A stretch of 64,000 nt of DNA from Enterococcus sp. DIV0212c (GCF_017377505.1 NZ_JAFREN010000008.1:1-64000); one strand, 5' to 3'; shown: positions 1-9,168, counted from the stretch's first letter. Notes: generated from the letters alone by a model not told the origin. Numbers and translations are program-made.

Positions 1-1
1 T

Positions 2-181
2 GATTTTCTGTCTTCTATTTTAGGGTTTTTGGGACTTACGTCCCAAGCTCTTTTATTTTTTACCGTTATTGGAGTGTGCTTGACTTTTGAGCCGCATCTT
101 TTTAATTCCAAAATTAATATCAAAACCATGGTTTTAATCAAAAAAATGCATTCAATAGGCTTAAAATGGATAACTAAATAG
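2..181 (+). CDS. C-terminal end of a membrane protein (truncated by window edge)
   Basis: An open frame enters from the left edge and stops at TAG 179-181. The visible 59 residues start with a hydrophobic stretch (ILGFLGLTSQALLFFTVIGV) and end in a basic tail (IKKMHSIGLKWITK), which fits the last membrane helix and cytoplasmic tail of a transporter. The family cannot be named from this fragment; a drug/metabolite (EamA-like) transporter is only a guess. It converges with, and overlaps by 21 bases, a small gene on the other strand. Confidence 0.5.
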   Translation, partial: DFLSSILGFLGLTSQALLFFTVIGVCLTFEPHLFNSKINIKTMVLIKKMHSIGLKWITK

Positions 182-319
182 ATAATGTAAAATAAGAGCT
201 ATAAAAAGTGAAAAGGCAAAGTAAGACAAAGTGATATATAAATACAGTTTTTCTCTTGTTGTCATGTACTTAAATAATGAGAGAATACCCAAAACAAAGA
301 ATATTATCGATAAAACCAT
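161..319 (-). CDS. Small membrane protein of 52 residues
   Basis: Reading leftward, an ATG at 319 follows AGGTGAGG at a good ribosome-site distance and opens 52 codons to TAA at 161. The product has two hydrophobic segments (about residues 2-17 and 26-47) separated by a short charged turn (KYMTTREK), as in two-helix membrane miniproteins. The strong ribosome site and the two-helix pattern argue that it is real. The function is unknown. Its 3' end overlaps the convergent frame ending at 181. Confidence 0.5.
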   Translation of the reverse strand: MVLSIIFFVLGILSLFKYMTTREKLYLYITLSYFAFSLFIALILHYLFSYPF

Positions 320-478
320 GATCCTCACCTCAAAAATAATTGTAACAGGTTCAAATAAAATTTAGCTGTAAAAATAAAAGTAGCAGGAGAATTGAAAATC
401 AATATATTGGAGTGATTTTTAAAAGTTAAAGGTTGCAATAATTTACAGTCCTTAAGAGAACTACAAAAAGAGGATACA

Positions 479-536
479 AATAAACTTTATAGGTAGCTGA
501 TTAACTTTTAACAGGCTACCCATAAAGTTTATTTTT
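479..536. terminator. Intrinsic terminator, mvaE 3' side, possibly bidirectional
   Basis: A long stem pairs 479-496 with 515-534 (AAACTTTAT and GGTAGC against GGCTACC and ATAAAGTTT) around a loop of about 18 bases. A T-run follows on the plus strand (531-537); the minus-strand run is weaker. It lies just downstream of the leftward mvaE gene. The 320-478 stretch before it holds no gene I can support. Confidence 0.7.
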
Positions 537-554
537 TAGTAAGATGAGAATACT

Positions 555-2972
555 TTATTGTCTTATATCTAATAAAAATGCTAAAGCTTGCTCTTGATTC
601 ATCAAACCAGTTTTTAGTTTTTCTGCAACGGTTTCAATTTCTGAACCCTTTGCACCGACAGACATAGCCAAAGAACGAGCTTGTAAGGACATATGACCTT
701 GTTGTATTCCTTCTGAGACTAGCGCGCGTAATGCCGCGAGATTTTGTGCTAAACCGATTGCTGCGATTACTTCGGCTAATTCTTTAGCAGACGTTACATT
801 TAATATTTCTAAGGCTGCTTGTGCTTTAGGCAATACACGAATAGCACCGCCAACTGTTCCGATAGCTAAAGGTAGTTCTATTTTTCCGTGTAAACCATCA
901 TCTACGAGCTCCCACTGACTTAATCCGCGATATTCTCCCTTTACTGCGAAAGCATGCGCAGCCGCAGCTACCGCGCGAGTATCATTACCAGTAGCTAAAA
1001 CTACAGCATCTACTCCGTTCATGATTCCTTTATTATGTGTTGTTGCACGATATGGATCTATCTGAGCTAATTGTGAAGCTGCTGCAATTTTTTCCGCAAC
1101 CAATTTTCCAGATTCTAAATCATCAGTTTTGCTCAAACTAGCAAACGAAAGGGTACAAGTTGCAGTTACTAATGATTCTGTTGCAAGGTTACTTAAAATG
1201 CTAAAAAGAATTTCTTCATCAAACCATTGGCGGAATAAATCGGCTACGCCTTCTAAAATAGAATTTACAATATTAGCACCCATTGCATCTTTTGTGTCAA
1301 CAAGTAAATCCACTGATAAGAAACTATCATCCTCTGAGAACTGACGAACTTGAATTCTTTTTAAACCGCCACCACGTTTTACAATAGAGGGGTAAGTTTT
1401 TTCTGCTTGAATGAAAATTTCATCTGTTGATTGTTCGATTTTTTCTTTTATAGATGTTTGATCAATCACATTCATAAAGACGATTTGACCTCTCAAAAGC
1501 CCTTCAGACAAATGGCTTTGAATGCCGCCGTTATTTCGAATCATTTTAGCTCCGTTACTACATGCAGCAATTACAGAAGGTTCTTCCGTTGCCATTGGAA
1601 CTTGGTAGTTTTTACCATTTACTAAAATATCTGGCACAATGCCCATTGGCAAAGCCATTTCACTGATTTGGTTTTCAATTAAATGATTAGCAACGTCTTC
1701 GTTCAAAGACATATTTTCTAACTCTTGTCTGTTTTCTAAAGAAAGATTACCTGCTTCTTGTAAAAAGGTTAAGCGTTCCTCTTTTGATAGTTGATAAAAC
1801 TTTTTATCTGCTGTTGTTTTTTGCGGTCGTTCAATAAGCATGGCCAGCCCAAGACCTCCGCCGACGCATAGAGAAGCAACACCGTATTGACTATTTGTAT
1901 CCTCTAATTGGTGTGCTAAAGTTGCTACGATTCGAGTCCCAGAAGCACCAATTGGATGGCCTAAACTAATACCGCCACCCAAAATGTTAAGTTTTTCATC
2001 AGGAATCTTCAATTCATTTTGGACAACAATCGAAGAAGCAGCAAAAGCTTCATTGATTTCAAATAAATCAATGTCTTCAACATTCAAATCGTTACGTTGT
2101 AATAAGGTTTGAATGGCTTTAATTGGAGAAATACCCATTATACTTGGATCAATGCCAATTTCAGTAACATCTTTGATAATAGCGAGATAAGGAATCTGGT
2201 GTTTATCTGCGTATGATTTTGAAGCTAATATCATTGCTGAAGCAGCATCATTGATTGTTGAGGCATTGCCTGCTGTGACAGAGCCATTTTCTTTAAAAAC
2301 TGTTTTTAATGTGCTTAATTTTTCTACCGTTGTATCTTTTCTAACGCCTTCATCCTGCTCAAAAATAGTATCATTGATGGATAAGGGAACGATTTCTTTT
2401 GCAAACTTTCCTTCGGCTTGTGCTTTTGCTGCTTTCATTTGTGAATGCGCCGCAAAAGTATCCTGCATTTCTCGTGTGATATTAAACTGTTCAGCAACGT
2501 TTTCTGCTGTTAATCCCATCGCTTTACCGCTAAATGCATCAGTTAGGCCGTCTACCATCATAGTTGGCGCAGGTTTGGAATAAGTGTCCTCTTCTTTGTA
2601 TGTGATGGCAGGAGCAGTCGTCATGCTTTCTGTTCCGCCAGCTATAATAACGTCAGCTTGCCCTAATTGAATGGCTTGTTTGGCTAAACTAATAGCTTTC
2701 ATACCAGATCCGCAAACTTCATTGACAGTAAAAGCGGGGACTTTAAAGCCTAATCCACTGTTCAATGCGATTTGTCTTGCAGGATTTTGCCCATTTCCTG
2801 CTTGTAATACATTTCCAAAAACTACTTGTTTTATATGTTCTGCCGCTTTTGTATTCCTTGTAAGTAACTCTTTTGTAACTGCCGTTCCAAGATCAACAGC
2901 CGATAATGATTTTAATTGTCCTCGATACTTGCCGATGGGTGTTCTCAAGGCGTCGATAATTACGATTTCCAC
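555..2972 (-). CDS. mvaE: Bifunctional acetoacetyl-CoA thiolase / HMG-CoA reductase
   Basis: This enzyme condenses two acetyl-CoA to acetoacetyl-CoA and later reduces HMG-CoA to mevalonate, the first and third steps of the mevalonate route to isoprenoids. The N-terminal half (about 1-385) is a thiolase: nucleophile Cys87 in NEVCGSG, the GHPIGASG histidine motif and the SLCVGGGLG cysteine motif. The C-terminal half (about 400-805) is a class II HMG-CoA reductase with [30 protein letters not shown] and the [11 protein letters not shown] histidine motif. The length (805 aa) matches the fused enterococcal protein. The start is GTG at 2972, chosen for the GGAGGTGA site just upstream. It is divergent from mvaS, so both genes share one control region. 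Confidence 0.97.
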   Translation of the reverse strand: MEIVIIDALRTPIGKYRGQLKSLSAVDLGTAVTKELLTRNTKAAEHIKQVVFGNVLQAGNGQNPARQIALNSGLGFKVPAFTVNEVCGSGMKAISLAKQAIQLGQADVIIAGGTESMTTAPAITYKEEDTYSKPAPTMMVDGLTDAFSGKAMGLTAENVAEQFNITREMQDTFAAHSQMKAAKAQAEGKFAKEIVPLSINDTIFEQDEGVRKDTTVEKLSTLKTVFKENGSVTAGNASTINDAASAMILASKSYADKHQIPYLAIIKDVTEIGIDPSIMGISPIKAIQTLLQRNDLNVEDIDLFEINEAFAASSIVVQNELKIPDEKLNILGGGISLGHPIGASGTRIVATLAHQLEDTNSQYGVASLCVGGGLGLAMLIERPQKTTADKKFYQLSKEERLTFLQEAGNLSLENRQELENMSLNEDVANHLIENQISEMALPMGIVPDILVNGKNYQVPMATEEPSVIAACSNGAKMIRNNGGIQSHLSEGLLRGQIVFMNVIDQTSIKEKIEQSTDEIFIQAEKTYPSIVKRGGGLKRIQVRQFSEDDSFLSVDLLVDTKDAMGANIVNSILEGVADLFRQWFDEEILFSILSNLATESLVTATCTLSFASLSKTDDLESGKLVAEKIAAASQLAQIDPYRATTHNKGIMNGVDAVVLATGNDTRAVAAAAHAFAVKGEYRGLSQWELVDDGLHGKIELPLAIGTVGGAIRVLPKAQAALEILNVTSAKELAEVIAAIGLAQNLAALRALVSEGIQQGHMSLQARSLAMSVGAKGSEIETVAEKLKTGLMNQEQALAFLLDIRQ

Positions 2973-3096
2973 GACGTCACCTCCAATATGAAATATACCA
3001 TGGTTTATAAAAAAAGAATACTCTATAAACTATAATAAAAAAACTTCTGAAATTCTTTAACAAATTTTAAAAGATCCTTTTTTCTACCTATTTTGC

Positions 3097-3126
3097 TTGA
3101 ACTTATGATAAATTATACTATGTAAT
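3097..3126 (+). promoter_or_regulatory. Candidate mvaS promoter
   Basis: TTGAAC at 3097-3102 and TGTAAT at 3121-3126 are separated by 18 bases, in the 185-base gap between the divergent mvaE and mvaS. A ribosome site (AAAGGAGA) and ATG follow at 3158. Confidence 0.4.
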
Positions 3127-3157
3127 GAATTGAGAATAACGATAAAGGAGATATAAA

Positions 3158-4309
3158 ATGAACGTTGGCATAGATAAAATTAGTTTTTTTGTTCCACCAT
3201 ACTATGTGGATATGACCGATTTAGCTTTAGCAAGAGAGGTAGATCCGAATAAATTTCATATCGGTATTGGACAAGACAAAATGGCCGTTAATAAAAAAAC
3301 ACAAGATATTGTGACGTTTGCTGCGAATGCTGCAAAAAATATTTTAACGGATGAAGATAAAAAGCAAATCGATATGGTGATCGTAGGAACGGAATCTGGC
3401 ATTGATGAATCAAAGGCTTCAGCGGTAGTGTTACATCGTTTGTTAGGGATTCAACCATTTGCACGCGCATTTGAAATAAAAGAAGCTTGCTACGCCGGAA
3501 CTGCCGCTTTACAGTATGCGGTGGCTCATATTAACAGTCATCCAGAAAGCAAAGTATTAGTTGTCGCTTCTGACATCGCTAAATATGGCTTAGCTTCCGG
3601 CGGCGAACCAACGCAAGGTGCTGGGGCGGTTGCAATGTTAGTTTCCGCTGATCCAAGAATTTTACAATTAAACAATGATAGTGTGGCGTTGACACAAGAC
3701 ATTTATGATTTTTGGCGCCCAGTCGGACATGATTATCCAATGGTGGATGGCCAATTATCGAATGAAACGTATATTCAGGCGTTTCAAAAAGTATGGAAAG
3801 AATACCAGCAAAGATATAAAAAATCATTTGCCGATTTTCATGCATTAACCTTTCATATACCTTATACAAAAATGGGGAAAAAAGCTTTGTTAGCAGCTTT
3901 AGAAGATGAAGCGCCAGAAGAGCAAGAACGAATTTTAGCGAAGTATGAAGCAAGTATTGTTTATAGTCGACAAGTGGGTAATTTATATACAGGATCTTTG
4001 TACCTTGGGCTGATTTCATTGCTAGAAAATGCCAAATTGAAGGCAGGGGAGCAAATCGGATTATTTAGTTATGGTTCGGGGACTGTAGCGGAATTCTTTA
4101 GCGGTACACTTGTTGGAGGCTATGAAAATCAATTACTTACTGAGGTGCATCAAAAACAATTAGCCGAACGAAAAGGGTTGTCGATCACTGAATATGAAGA
4201 AATGTTCAATGATCATTTAGAAGTGGATGCGGATAAAAGTTATGATGATGAATTGCTTTACAGTATAGCGTCTATTTCAAATACAGTGAGAACCTATAAA
4301 GAAGACTAA
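3158..4309 (+). CDS. mvaS: Hydroxymethylglutaryl-CoA synthase
   Basis: The product condenses acetoacetyl-CoA with acetyl-CoA to HMG-CoA, the step between the two MvaE activities. The 383-residue length equals the E. faecalis enzyme. The catalytic triad is visible: Glu79 in VGTESG, Cys111 in KEACYAGT and His233 in FHIPYTKMG. The start has a clear AAAGGAGA site. It is transcribed away from mvaE, so the whole pathway front end sits in one divergent pair. Confidence 0.97.
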   Translation: MNVGIDKISFFVPPYYVDMTDLALAREVDPNKFHIGIGQDKMAVNKKTQDIVTFAANAAKNILTDEDKKQIDMVIVGTESGIDESKASAVVLHRLLGIQPFARAFEIKEACYAGTAALQYAVAHINSHPESKVLVVASDIAKYGLASGGEPTQGAGAVAMLVSADPRILQLNNDSVALTQDIYDFWRPVGHDYPMVDGQLSNETYIQAFQKVWKEYQQRYKKSFADFHALTFHIPYTKMGKKALLAALEDEAPEEQERILAKYEASIVYSRQVGNLYTGSLYLGLISLLENAKLKAGEQIGLFSYGSGTVAEFFSGTLVGGYENQLLTEVHQKQLAERKGLSITEYEEMFNDHLEVDADKSYDDELLYSIASISNTVRTYKED

Positions 4310-4473
4310 ATTGAGCATGTATTTGTACCAGATTGATGGGTAGTTTATTTCAGTTTATATACCTGGTAGGTCATTCTTTCTAGTACTAAAACCTGAAGCT
4401 AGATGAATCCTTTGTGGTTTGTTTACGTCTATTATTTGCTCAAAAAATACCATGGCTATAACAAGTATAGCTG

Positions 4474-4514
4474 ACCATCTAATTACTGATTAAAGTAAAA
4501 TTAGATGGTTTTTT
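4474..4514 (+). terminator. Intrinsic terminator
   Basis: CCATCTAATT (4475-4484) pairs with AATTAGATGG (4499-4508), followed by six T. It is 165 bases past mvaS and probably ends that transcript. The 4310-4473 stretch shows no coding potential. Confidence 0.75.
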
Positions 4515-4563
4515 GGTCTGCTGTTGTCTATAATCAACAAAACTAACGTTGCAAAATCAAATC

Positions 4564-4580
4564 CTTAAGTGAACTTCAAG
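4564..4580. promoter_or_regulatory. Possible MerR-type operator dyad
   Basis: CTTAAGTGAACTTCAAG is an imperfect inverted repeat of the form MerR proteins bind. It lies about 90 bases upstream of the merR-like gene. A related sequence (CTTAAGAGAACTACAA) lies at 451-466 on the other side of the mva locus. Confidence 0.35.
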
Positions 4581-4593
4581 TTAATAAGAAAGT

Positions 4594-4623
4594 TTGTAAA
4601 TGGGAAGAAACTTGTTTTATAAT
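4594..4623 (+). promoter_or_regulatory. Promoter of the merR-like gene
   Basis: TTGTAA (4594-4599) and TATAAT (4618-4623) with 18 bases between them, about 50 bases before the start codon at 4671. Confidence 0.55.
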
Positions 4624-4670
4624 GAACAAGAAAGAGACTTGTTAAGTAATGTGCAGAGGAGGAATAAGGC

Positions 4671-5063
4671 ATGAATATAAAGAAGATAAGTGAATTAAGT
4701 GGGGTTTCTGCAGATACGATTAGGTACTATGAACGAATTGGTTTAATTCCACCTGTGAAACGTAGTGACAACGGGATTCGTAATTTTGATGAAGAAGATT
4801 TACGTTGGATTGTTTTTAGTAGACAAATGAGAAAGGCGGGCTTATCAATTGAATCGTTGGTTGAATATTTGACCTTGTTTCAAGTGGGGAATGAAACTGT
4901 ACCTGCTCGTAAAGAAATCATTGCCGACCAAATTGCAGAATTGAAAGAAAAAGCATCGGAATTAAATACGGCTATTGAAAGGTTAGAATTTAAATTAGCT
5001 AATTATGATGAGCATATGATTCCGGCTGAAAATGCGTTAAGAGATTTTAATTTGAATAGATAA
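4671..5063 (+). CDS. MerR-family transcriptional regulator
   Basis: A 130-residue regulator with an N-terminal winged helix-turn-helix (IKKISELSGVSADTIRYYERIGLIPP) and a C-terminal dimerising coiled coil (about 70-115). It has no cysteine in the C-terminal part, so it is not a metal sensor of the MerR/CueR kind; it resembles the AdhR/NmlR-like regulators that sit beside oxidoreductase genes. It is followed by an aldo/keto reductase operon whose promoter has the 19-base spacer and internal dyad these proteins act on, so that operon is its likely target. The same dyad recurs before the reductase gene at 21484. The sensed compound is unknown. Confidence 0.88.
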   Translation: MNIKKISELSGVSADTIRYYERIGLIPPVKRSDNGIRNFDEEDLRWIVFSRQMRKAGLSIESLVEYLTLFQVGNETVPARKEIIADQIAELKEKASELNTAIERLEFKLANYDEHMIPAENALRDFNLNR

Positions 5064-5187
5064 CGTAAAGTGTCTAAGTAAGATATAGCCGTAGCCAAAA
5101 AATAAACCAGTGTCAACAGCGATCAAACGCTTGATGTTTTTCATCATTCTCTTCTTTTAAAATTCCAATAAAAAAATATTTATAAGT

Positions 5188-5225
5188 GAGGTGAAACGTT
5201 TAACGTTTACCTCTCTTATTTTATT
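5188..5225 (+). terminator. Terminator-like hairpin between merR and the reductase operon
   Basis: GAGGTGAAACG (5188-5198) pairs, with one bulged base, with CGTTTACCTC (5204-5213) and is followed by a T-rich run. It separates the merR transcript from the promoter at 5240. The GAAACG/CGTTT core also resembles a LacI/CcpA operator half-site, so a second role is possible. Confidence 0.5.
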
Positions 5226-5239
5226 TACTGAGAAAATAC

Positions 5240-5270
5240 TTGACTTAGAGTGCACTTTAAGAGATAGACT
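5240..5270 (+). promoter_or_regulatory. MerR-type promoter of the aldo/keto reductase operon
   Basis: TTGACT (5240-5245) and TAGACT (5265-5270) are separated by 19 bases, the overlong spacer typical of MerR-activated promoters. The spacer contains the dyad CTTAGAGTGCACTTTAAG (5244-5261). The reading frame can be extended upstream through this promoter to a GTG at 5191, but that start is inside the preceding hairpin and is rejected. Confidence 0.75.
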
Positions 5271-5313
5271 ATATTTAGTGATAAAAAGAATCTATAACAA
5301 GGAGGAAACAAAA

Positions 5314-6297
5314 ATGAACTATGTAAAATTTGGTAATACAGGAATGGAAGTTTCAAGAATTTGTTTAGGCGCAATGGGTTTTGGAGATCCTAATAGTGGA
5401 TTTCATGAGTGGGTTTTAGAAGAGGAAGAGAGCAAAAAAGTGATTAAAAAAGCGCTGGATTTAGGAATTAATTTCTTTGATACAGCCAATGTTTATTCTT
5501 ACGGTGCAAGTGAGCGGATTCTTGGAAAAGCATTAAATGAGTATGCAAATCGAGATGAAATCGTTGTTGCAACGAAATTATTTACAACAATGAAAAAAGA
5601 TGTCCCAAATAGCGGAGGACTCTCTAGAAAAGAAATCTTCCATCAAATTGATGCTAGTTTAGAACGTTTAAATATGGATTATGTGGATTTATACATCATT
5701 CATCGTTGGGATTATAATACACCGATCGAAGAGACCATGGAAGCGCTACATGATGTAGTGAAATCTGGGAAAGTCCGTTATATCGGTGCTTCTGCGATGT
5801 TCGCGTGGCAGTTTGCCAAAGCTCAAGCAGTAGCTGAGAAAAATGGCTGGACAAAATTTGTTTCCATGCAAAATCACTTAAATCTATTATATCGTGAAGA
5901 AGAAAGAGAAATGCTGCCATTGTGTGAAGATCAAAAAATTGCAGTTACACCATATAGCCCATTGGCATCAGGTCGTTTGACACGTGATTGGAGCGCACAA
6001 ACGAAACGTTTTGAAATGGATAAAACAGCGATGTCAAAATATGATACGACAGCTGATCAGGATCGAATCATCGTTGAAAGAGTCGCTGAAATTGCTGAAA
6101 AACGTGGGATTGAGCGCGTACAAGTGGCGCTTGCTTGGCTACTTCAAAAAGCCCCTGTTGTCGCGCCTATAATTGGTGCAACTAAAGAAAGTCATTTAAC
6201 GAATGCGATTCCTGCTTTGGATATACTTTTAACTGAAGAAGAGGTTCAGTTTTTGGAAGAACCTTATGTTCCACATGTGATCGTTGGTCATAAATAA
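5314..6297 (+). CDS. Aldo/keto reductase
   Basis: A 327-residue NADPH-dependent reductase of the TIM-barrel aldo/keto reductase superfamily (YajO/YhdN-like). The catalytic tetrad is Asp56 and Tyr61 (FDTANVYSYG), Lys88 (VATKLF) and His130 (LYIIHRWD); the cofactor-binding end (VAPIIGATKESHL) is intact. The ATG at 5314 follows an AAGGAGG site. It is the first gene of an operon with a cupin, a carboxymuconolactone-decarboxylase-like protein and an MFS transporter, a pattern suggesting detoxification of a reactive carbonyl or quinone-like compound. The substrate cannot be read from the sequence. Confidence 0.92.
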   Translation: MNYVKFGNTGMEVSRICLGAMGFGDPNSGFHEWVLEEEESKKVIKKALDLGINFFDTANVYSYGASERILGKALNEYANRDEIVVATKLFTTMKKDVPNSGGLSRKEIFHQIDASLERLNMDYVDLYIIHRWDYNTPIEETMEALHDVVKSGKVRYIGASAMFAWQFAKAQAVAEKNGWTKFVSMQNHLNLLYREEEREMLPLCEDQKIAVTPYSPLASGRLTRDWSAQTKRFEMDKTAMSKYDTTADQDRIIVERVAEIAEKRGIERVQVALAWLLQKAPVVAPIIGATKESHLTNAIPALDILLTEEEVQFLEEPYVPHVIVGHK

Positions 6298-6321
6298 GCA
6301 TAGTAGTTGGAGGAAACTAAA

Positions 6322-6735
6322 ATGGCAAAATTTGAAGAAGTAAAAAATGGTGTGATTTTTCCTATAGGTGAAAAAAATCAGGCGTATGCAGACTATTTTA
6401 TCGGTCAAAGCTATTTAAAAAATTTAGTTGCAGATCCTGAGGTCAACGTGGGTGTAGGAAACGTTACTTTTGAACCTGGTTGCCGCAATAATTGGCATAT
6501 CCATCATAACGGTTTTCAACTTTTACTAGTAACTGGTGGTGAAGGTTGGTACCAAGAAGAGGGGAAACCTGCTCAATTTTTAACAGCAGGGGATGTTGTC
6601 GTTACGCATGATGGTGTGAAACATTGGCACGGTGCGGCAAAAGATAGTTGGTTTGAACATTTAGCAATTACAGCTGGCACTCCAGAATGGTTAGAACCTG
6701 TTTCAGATGAATTATACGATCAATTAAAAAAATGA
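6322..6735 (+). CDS. Single-domain cupin protein
   Basis: A 137-residue cupin with a probable metal site: His59 and His61 (NWHIHH), Gln66 and His101 (GVKHWHG), with Gln in place of the usual Glu. The family includes small metal-dependent lyases and isomerases often found next to carboxymuconolactone-decarboxylase-like genes. The start is the ATG with GGAGG nine bases upstream; an in-frame TTG 15 bases earlier overlaps that ribosome site. Its stop overlaps an ATG leading into the next frame. The reaction is unknown. Confidence 0.88.
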   Translation: MAKFEEVKNGVIFPIGEKNQAYADYFIGQSYLKNLVADPEVNVGVGNVTFEPGCRNNWHIHHNGFQLLLVTGGEGWYQEEGKPAQFLTAGDVVVTHDGVKHWHGAAKDSWFEHLAITAGTPEWLEPVSDELYDQLKK

Positions 6736-6758
6736 ATAAAAGATGGGAGTCCTACCTA

Positions 6759-7073
6759 ATGAAAAAACAAACAGCCGGCAGAGATCAATTAGGCGAATTT
6801 GCACCAAAGTTTGCGGAATTAAATGATGATGTATTATTTGGAGAGGTTTGGGCAAGAGAAGAACAACTTTCACCACGTGACCGAAGTTTGATTACTTGTT
6901 CAAGCCTATTGACCCAAGGTGTACCGCAATTAGAAGCACATATGAAGATGGCAAAACAAAATGGTGTGACCAAAGAAGAAATGGTGGAATTGATCACTCA
7001 TTTAGCTTTTTATACAGGTTGGCCAAAAGCGTGGTCAGCTTTTAACTTAGCAAAAGAAATTTTTGGAGAATAA
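6759..7073 (+). CDS. Carboxymuconolactone decarboxylase family protein
   Basis: A 104-residue all-helical protein of the CMD/AhpD superfamily (LSPRDRSLITCSSLL, then PQLEAHMKMAKQNGVTKEEMVELITHLAFYTGWPKAWSA). It lacks the AhpD CxxC pair, so peroxidase-type redox cycling is unlikely; it resembles the gamma-carboxymuconolactone decarboxylase type often paired with cupins. The ATG at 6759 is chosen because GGGAG lies upstream, whereas the ATG at 6732 overlapping the cupin stop has no ribosome site. Confidence 0.85.
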   Translation: MKKQTAGRDQLGEFAPKFAELNDDVLFGEVWAREEQLSPRDRSLITCSSLLTQGVPQLEAHMKMAKQNGVTKEEMVELITHLAFYTGWPKAWSAFNLAKEIFGE

Positions 7074-7117
7074 AAAAATAAGAACTATTTTTTGCGTATC
7101 TTAAAGGAGACAACTCA

Positions 7118-8275
7118 GTGAATAAAATAACCAAACTCTCGTTATTATCTGTTTCATTACTTGTTGTGTCAGGTGGAGCAATTGCTGCGAATATTCCAGC
7201 GATGATAGTAGCTTATCCTACTATAAATCCTACTCTGATTGAATTGATTACCACAATACCTTCTTTATTTATCATCTTAACAGTACCGTTTAGCCAGATG
7301 TTCGCTAGAAAATTTGGCTACAAGCGCTCTGTTCAATTGGGCATTGTAATTGTTTTAAGCGCAGGAATTATGCCAGTATTTGTGCAGTCTTTTTGGTTTA
7401 TTTTTTTCAGTAGAATATTATTTGGTATTGGAATTGGCTTGTTTAACCCGTTACTCTTTTCTCTAGCTGGAAAACTGTATCAAGGAAAAGAACTTTCATC
7501 TGTAATTGGTTTTCAAAGCGCCTTTGAAGGAATTGGTGGCATGATTATTACATTTACAGTTGGTCAATTGCTGGTGATGAATTGGCGTGGTTCATTTTTG
7601 GCGTATCTACTTGCTTTGCCGGTTTTATTACTATTTACATGGTTTGTTCCAGATGTTTCTCAAGAGAGGGATGAACATAATAGTGAGGTGAAGAGTCAAA
7701 AAATCAATCCATCAACTTATGGTTACATCGCTTTATTGATTCTAGTTGTAACCATTTATATGTCAGTTACCGTGAAAATCACCTCGTTATTGCTTGAAAG
7801 AGGTTTTGGCGATGCGACGGATGGTAGTAATTTAATCGCCTTAGTTGGATTAGGTGCAATGACTGCAGGGGCATTATTTGGATCAATCGTTACGATGACT
7901 AAAAAATGGACGTTACCGATTGCTTTTTTCCTCTTAGGTATATCGATGTTTATGATTGCCATTTCTCAAAATTTAGTGTCAATTTCATTCGCTGTAATGT
8001 TGTGCGGCTTTTCTTTCCGCACATTTATCCCGTATTTGTTTAATGAGGTGAATCAAGATACAAAAGGGAATTCAGAAAAAAGTACATCTTTACTATTAAT
8101 CGGTTTCAATATTGGCGCGGCATGTGCACCCATTTCAATTTCTGTATTAGGAAATATGCTTTCTTCAAAGGAAAATACTGACATTTTTATGGTCGAAGGG
8201 ACTATTATGATGCTGTTATCTGTTTGTACTTTGGTTAATAGCGTAAGAAAAACTAAAAACAATGGAAGAAAATAG
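7118..8275 (+). CDS. MFS transporter, probable exporter
   Basis: A 385-residue major facilitator with about 12 hydrophobic segments and the loop 2-3 motif (FARKFGYKRS). The start is GTG with AAAGGAGA eight bases upstream. It closes the reductase-cupin operon and probably exports the compound that the operon handles; that role is inferred from context only. The 170 bases after it hold no supported gene. Confidence 0.85.
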   Translation: MNKITKLSLLSVSLLVVSGGAIAANIPAMIVAYPTINPTLIELITTIPSLFIILTVPFSQMFARKFGYKRSVQLGIVIVLSAGIMPVFVQSFWFIFFSRILFGIGIGLFNPLLFSLAGKLYQGKELSSVIGFQSAFEGIGGMIITFTVGQLLVMNWRGSFLAYLLALPVLLLFTWFVPDVSQERDEHNSEVKSQKINPSTYGYIALLILVVTIYMSVTVKITSLLLERGFGDATDGSNLIALVGLGAMTAGALFGSIVTMTKKWTLPIAFFLLGISMFMIAISQNLVSISFAVMLCGFSFRTFIPYLFNEVNQDTKGNSEKSTSLLLIGFNIGAACAPISISVLGNMLSSKENTDIFMVEGTIMMLLSVCTLVNSVRKTKNNGRK

Positions 8276-8446
8276 AGCGATGAGAAGTATTTACTTTTCT
8301 TTTTGGATAGCGTTGTCTGCCTTCTTAATTTTTATTAAAGTTGCTAAGATAGTAAACAATAATTAGCTGTATTCAAGTTAAAATGGTAAAGTGAAAAATA
8401 ATATTTCATTTTTTTATCACTTTATTCCACAAGAAAGTAGGCTATA

Positions 8447-9133
8447 ATGAAAAGAAGAGCAATACTAATCATCCATGGGTTTGGCGGGAATGAAAAAGAA
8501 ATCCTCTATTTACATAATCATCTTAAACAAAGTAATCTTGATTCATTTTGGATTCAATTAACTGGACATGATGGGATCAAAGAAAATTTTTCAAAAGCAA
8601 CCTCCGATCAATGGTTAGCGGATGTTGAGAGAAAATTGGATGAACTTGAGCAAGAGTATCTCCATATTACCTGTATCGGTTTTTCAATGGGCGGCTTATT
8701 GACAATTTTAGCATCAGAGCGAGAGGCAGTAGATCAGCTAGTTTTGTGTAGTACGCCAATTTATCTGTATAATGCTAAAGTAATTATGCAAGATATTGTT
8801 CAAGGACTTTTTTTCAACAAACAAGAAACGTTAGATTACTATTTTAGTTCCGCTAAAACAGTTTCTATTCGCTCGTGCGTTCACTTCTTATCAGTGCTTC
8901 AAAGAACAAAGAAAAAGCTGAATCGCACTATTCAAATGAAAGCAAATAAAAAAATGCTTATTTTACAAAATAGGCAAGATGAAACAACCTATTACAAAAG
9001 TGCGTATTATCTAGCCAAAGCTACTAAGGCGCAAGTATCTGTAAAAATATATGAAAATGGAAGACATCAGTTATTCTTAGGAGAGAATAGAACTATTGCT
9101 GTAGAAGATATAAAAAAATTTATCCTACACTAA
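8447..9133 (+). CDS. Alpha/beta hydrolase (carboxylesterase/lysophospholipase type)
   Basis: A 228-residue alpha/beta hydrolase with an oxyanion segment IIHGFGGNEKE, nucleophile Ser80 in GFSMGG, an acid in QNRQDE near residue 177 and a histidine in GRHQLF near 207. Length and layout match the monoacylglycerol lipase/Est30 carboxylesterase group. It has no signal peptide, so it is cytoplasmic. The ribosome site is weak (AAGTAGG) and the ATG overlaps a TATAAT-like string. It appears to be a single-gene unit ending at the terminator near 9169. Confidence 0.85.
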   Translation: MKRRAILIIHGFGGNEKEILYLHNHLKQSNLDSFWIQLTGHDGIKENFSKATSDQWLADVERKLDELEQEYLHITCIGFSMGGLLTILASEREAVDQLVLCSTPIYLYNAKVIMQDIVQGLFFNKQETLDYYFSSAKTVSIRSCVHFLSVLQRTKKKLNRTIQMKANKKMLILQNRQDETTYYKSAYYLAKATKAQVSVKIYENGRHQLFLGENRTIAVEDIKKFILH

Positions 9134-9168
9134 CTATTTTATCGTCAAGAAAGTACTTAATGATTCAA

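Noticed and set aside
3579..4019. 146-codon open frame antisense to mvaS
   Set aside because: It lies wholly inside mvaS on the other strand, has no ribosome site and resembles no protein; it is a shadow of the mvaS codon pattern. Similar antisense frames elsewhere were rejected on the same grounds.
5191..5313. N-terminal extension of the aldo/keto reductase frame to a GTG at 5191
   Set aside because: The extension runs through a terminator-like hairpin and the MerR-type promoter; the ATG at 5314 has an AAGGAGG site and the family N-terminus.
8391..8426. AAAGTGA...TCACTTT stem before the hydrolase gene
   Set aside because: The stem is almost all A and T with an oversized T-rich loop and no T-run after it; it could arise by chance.
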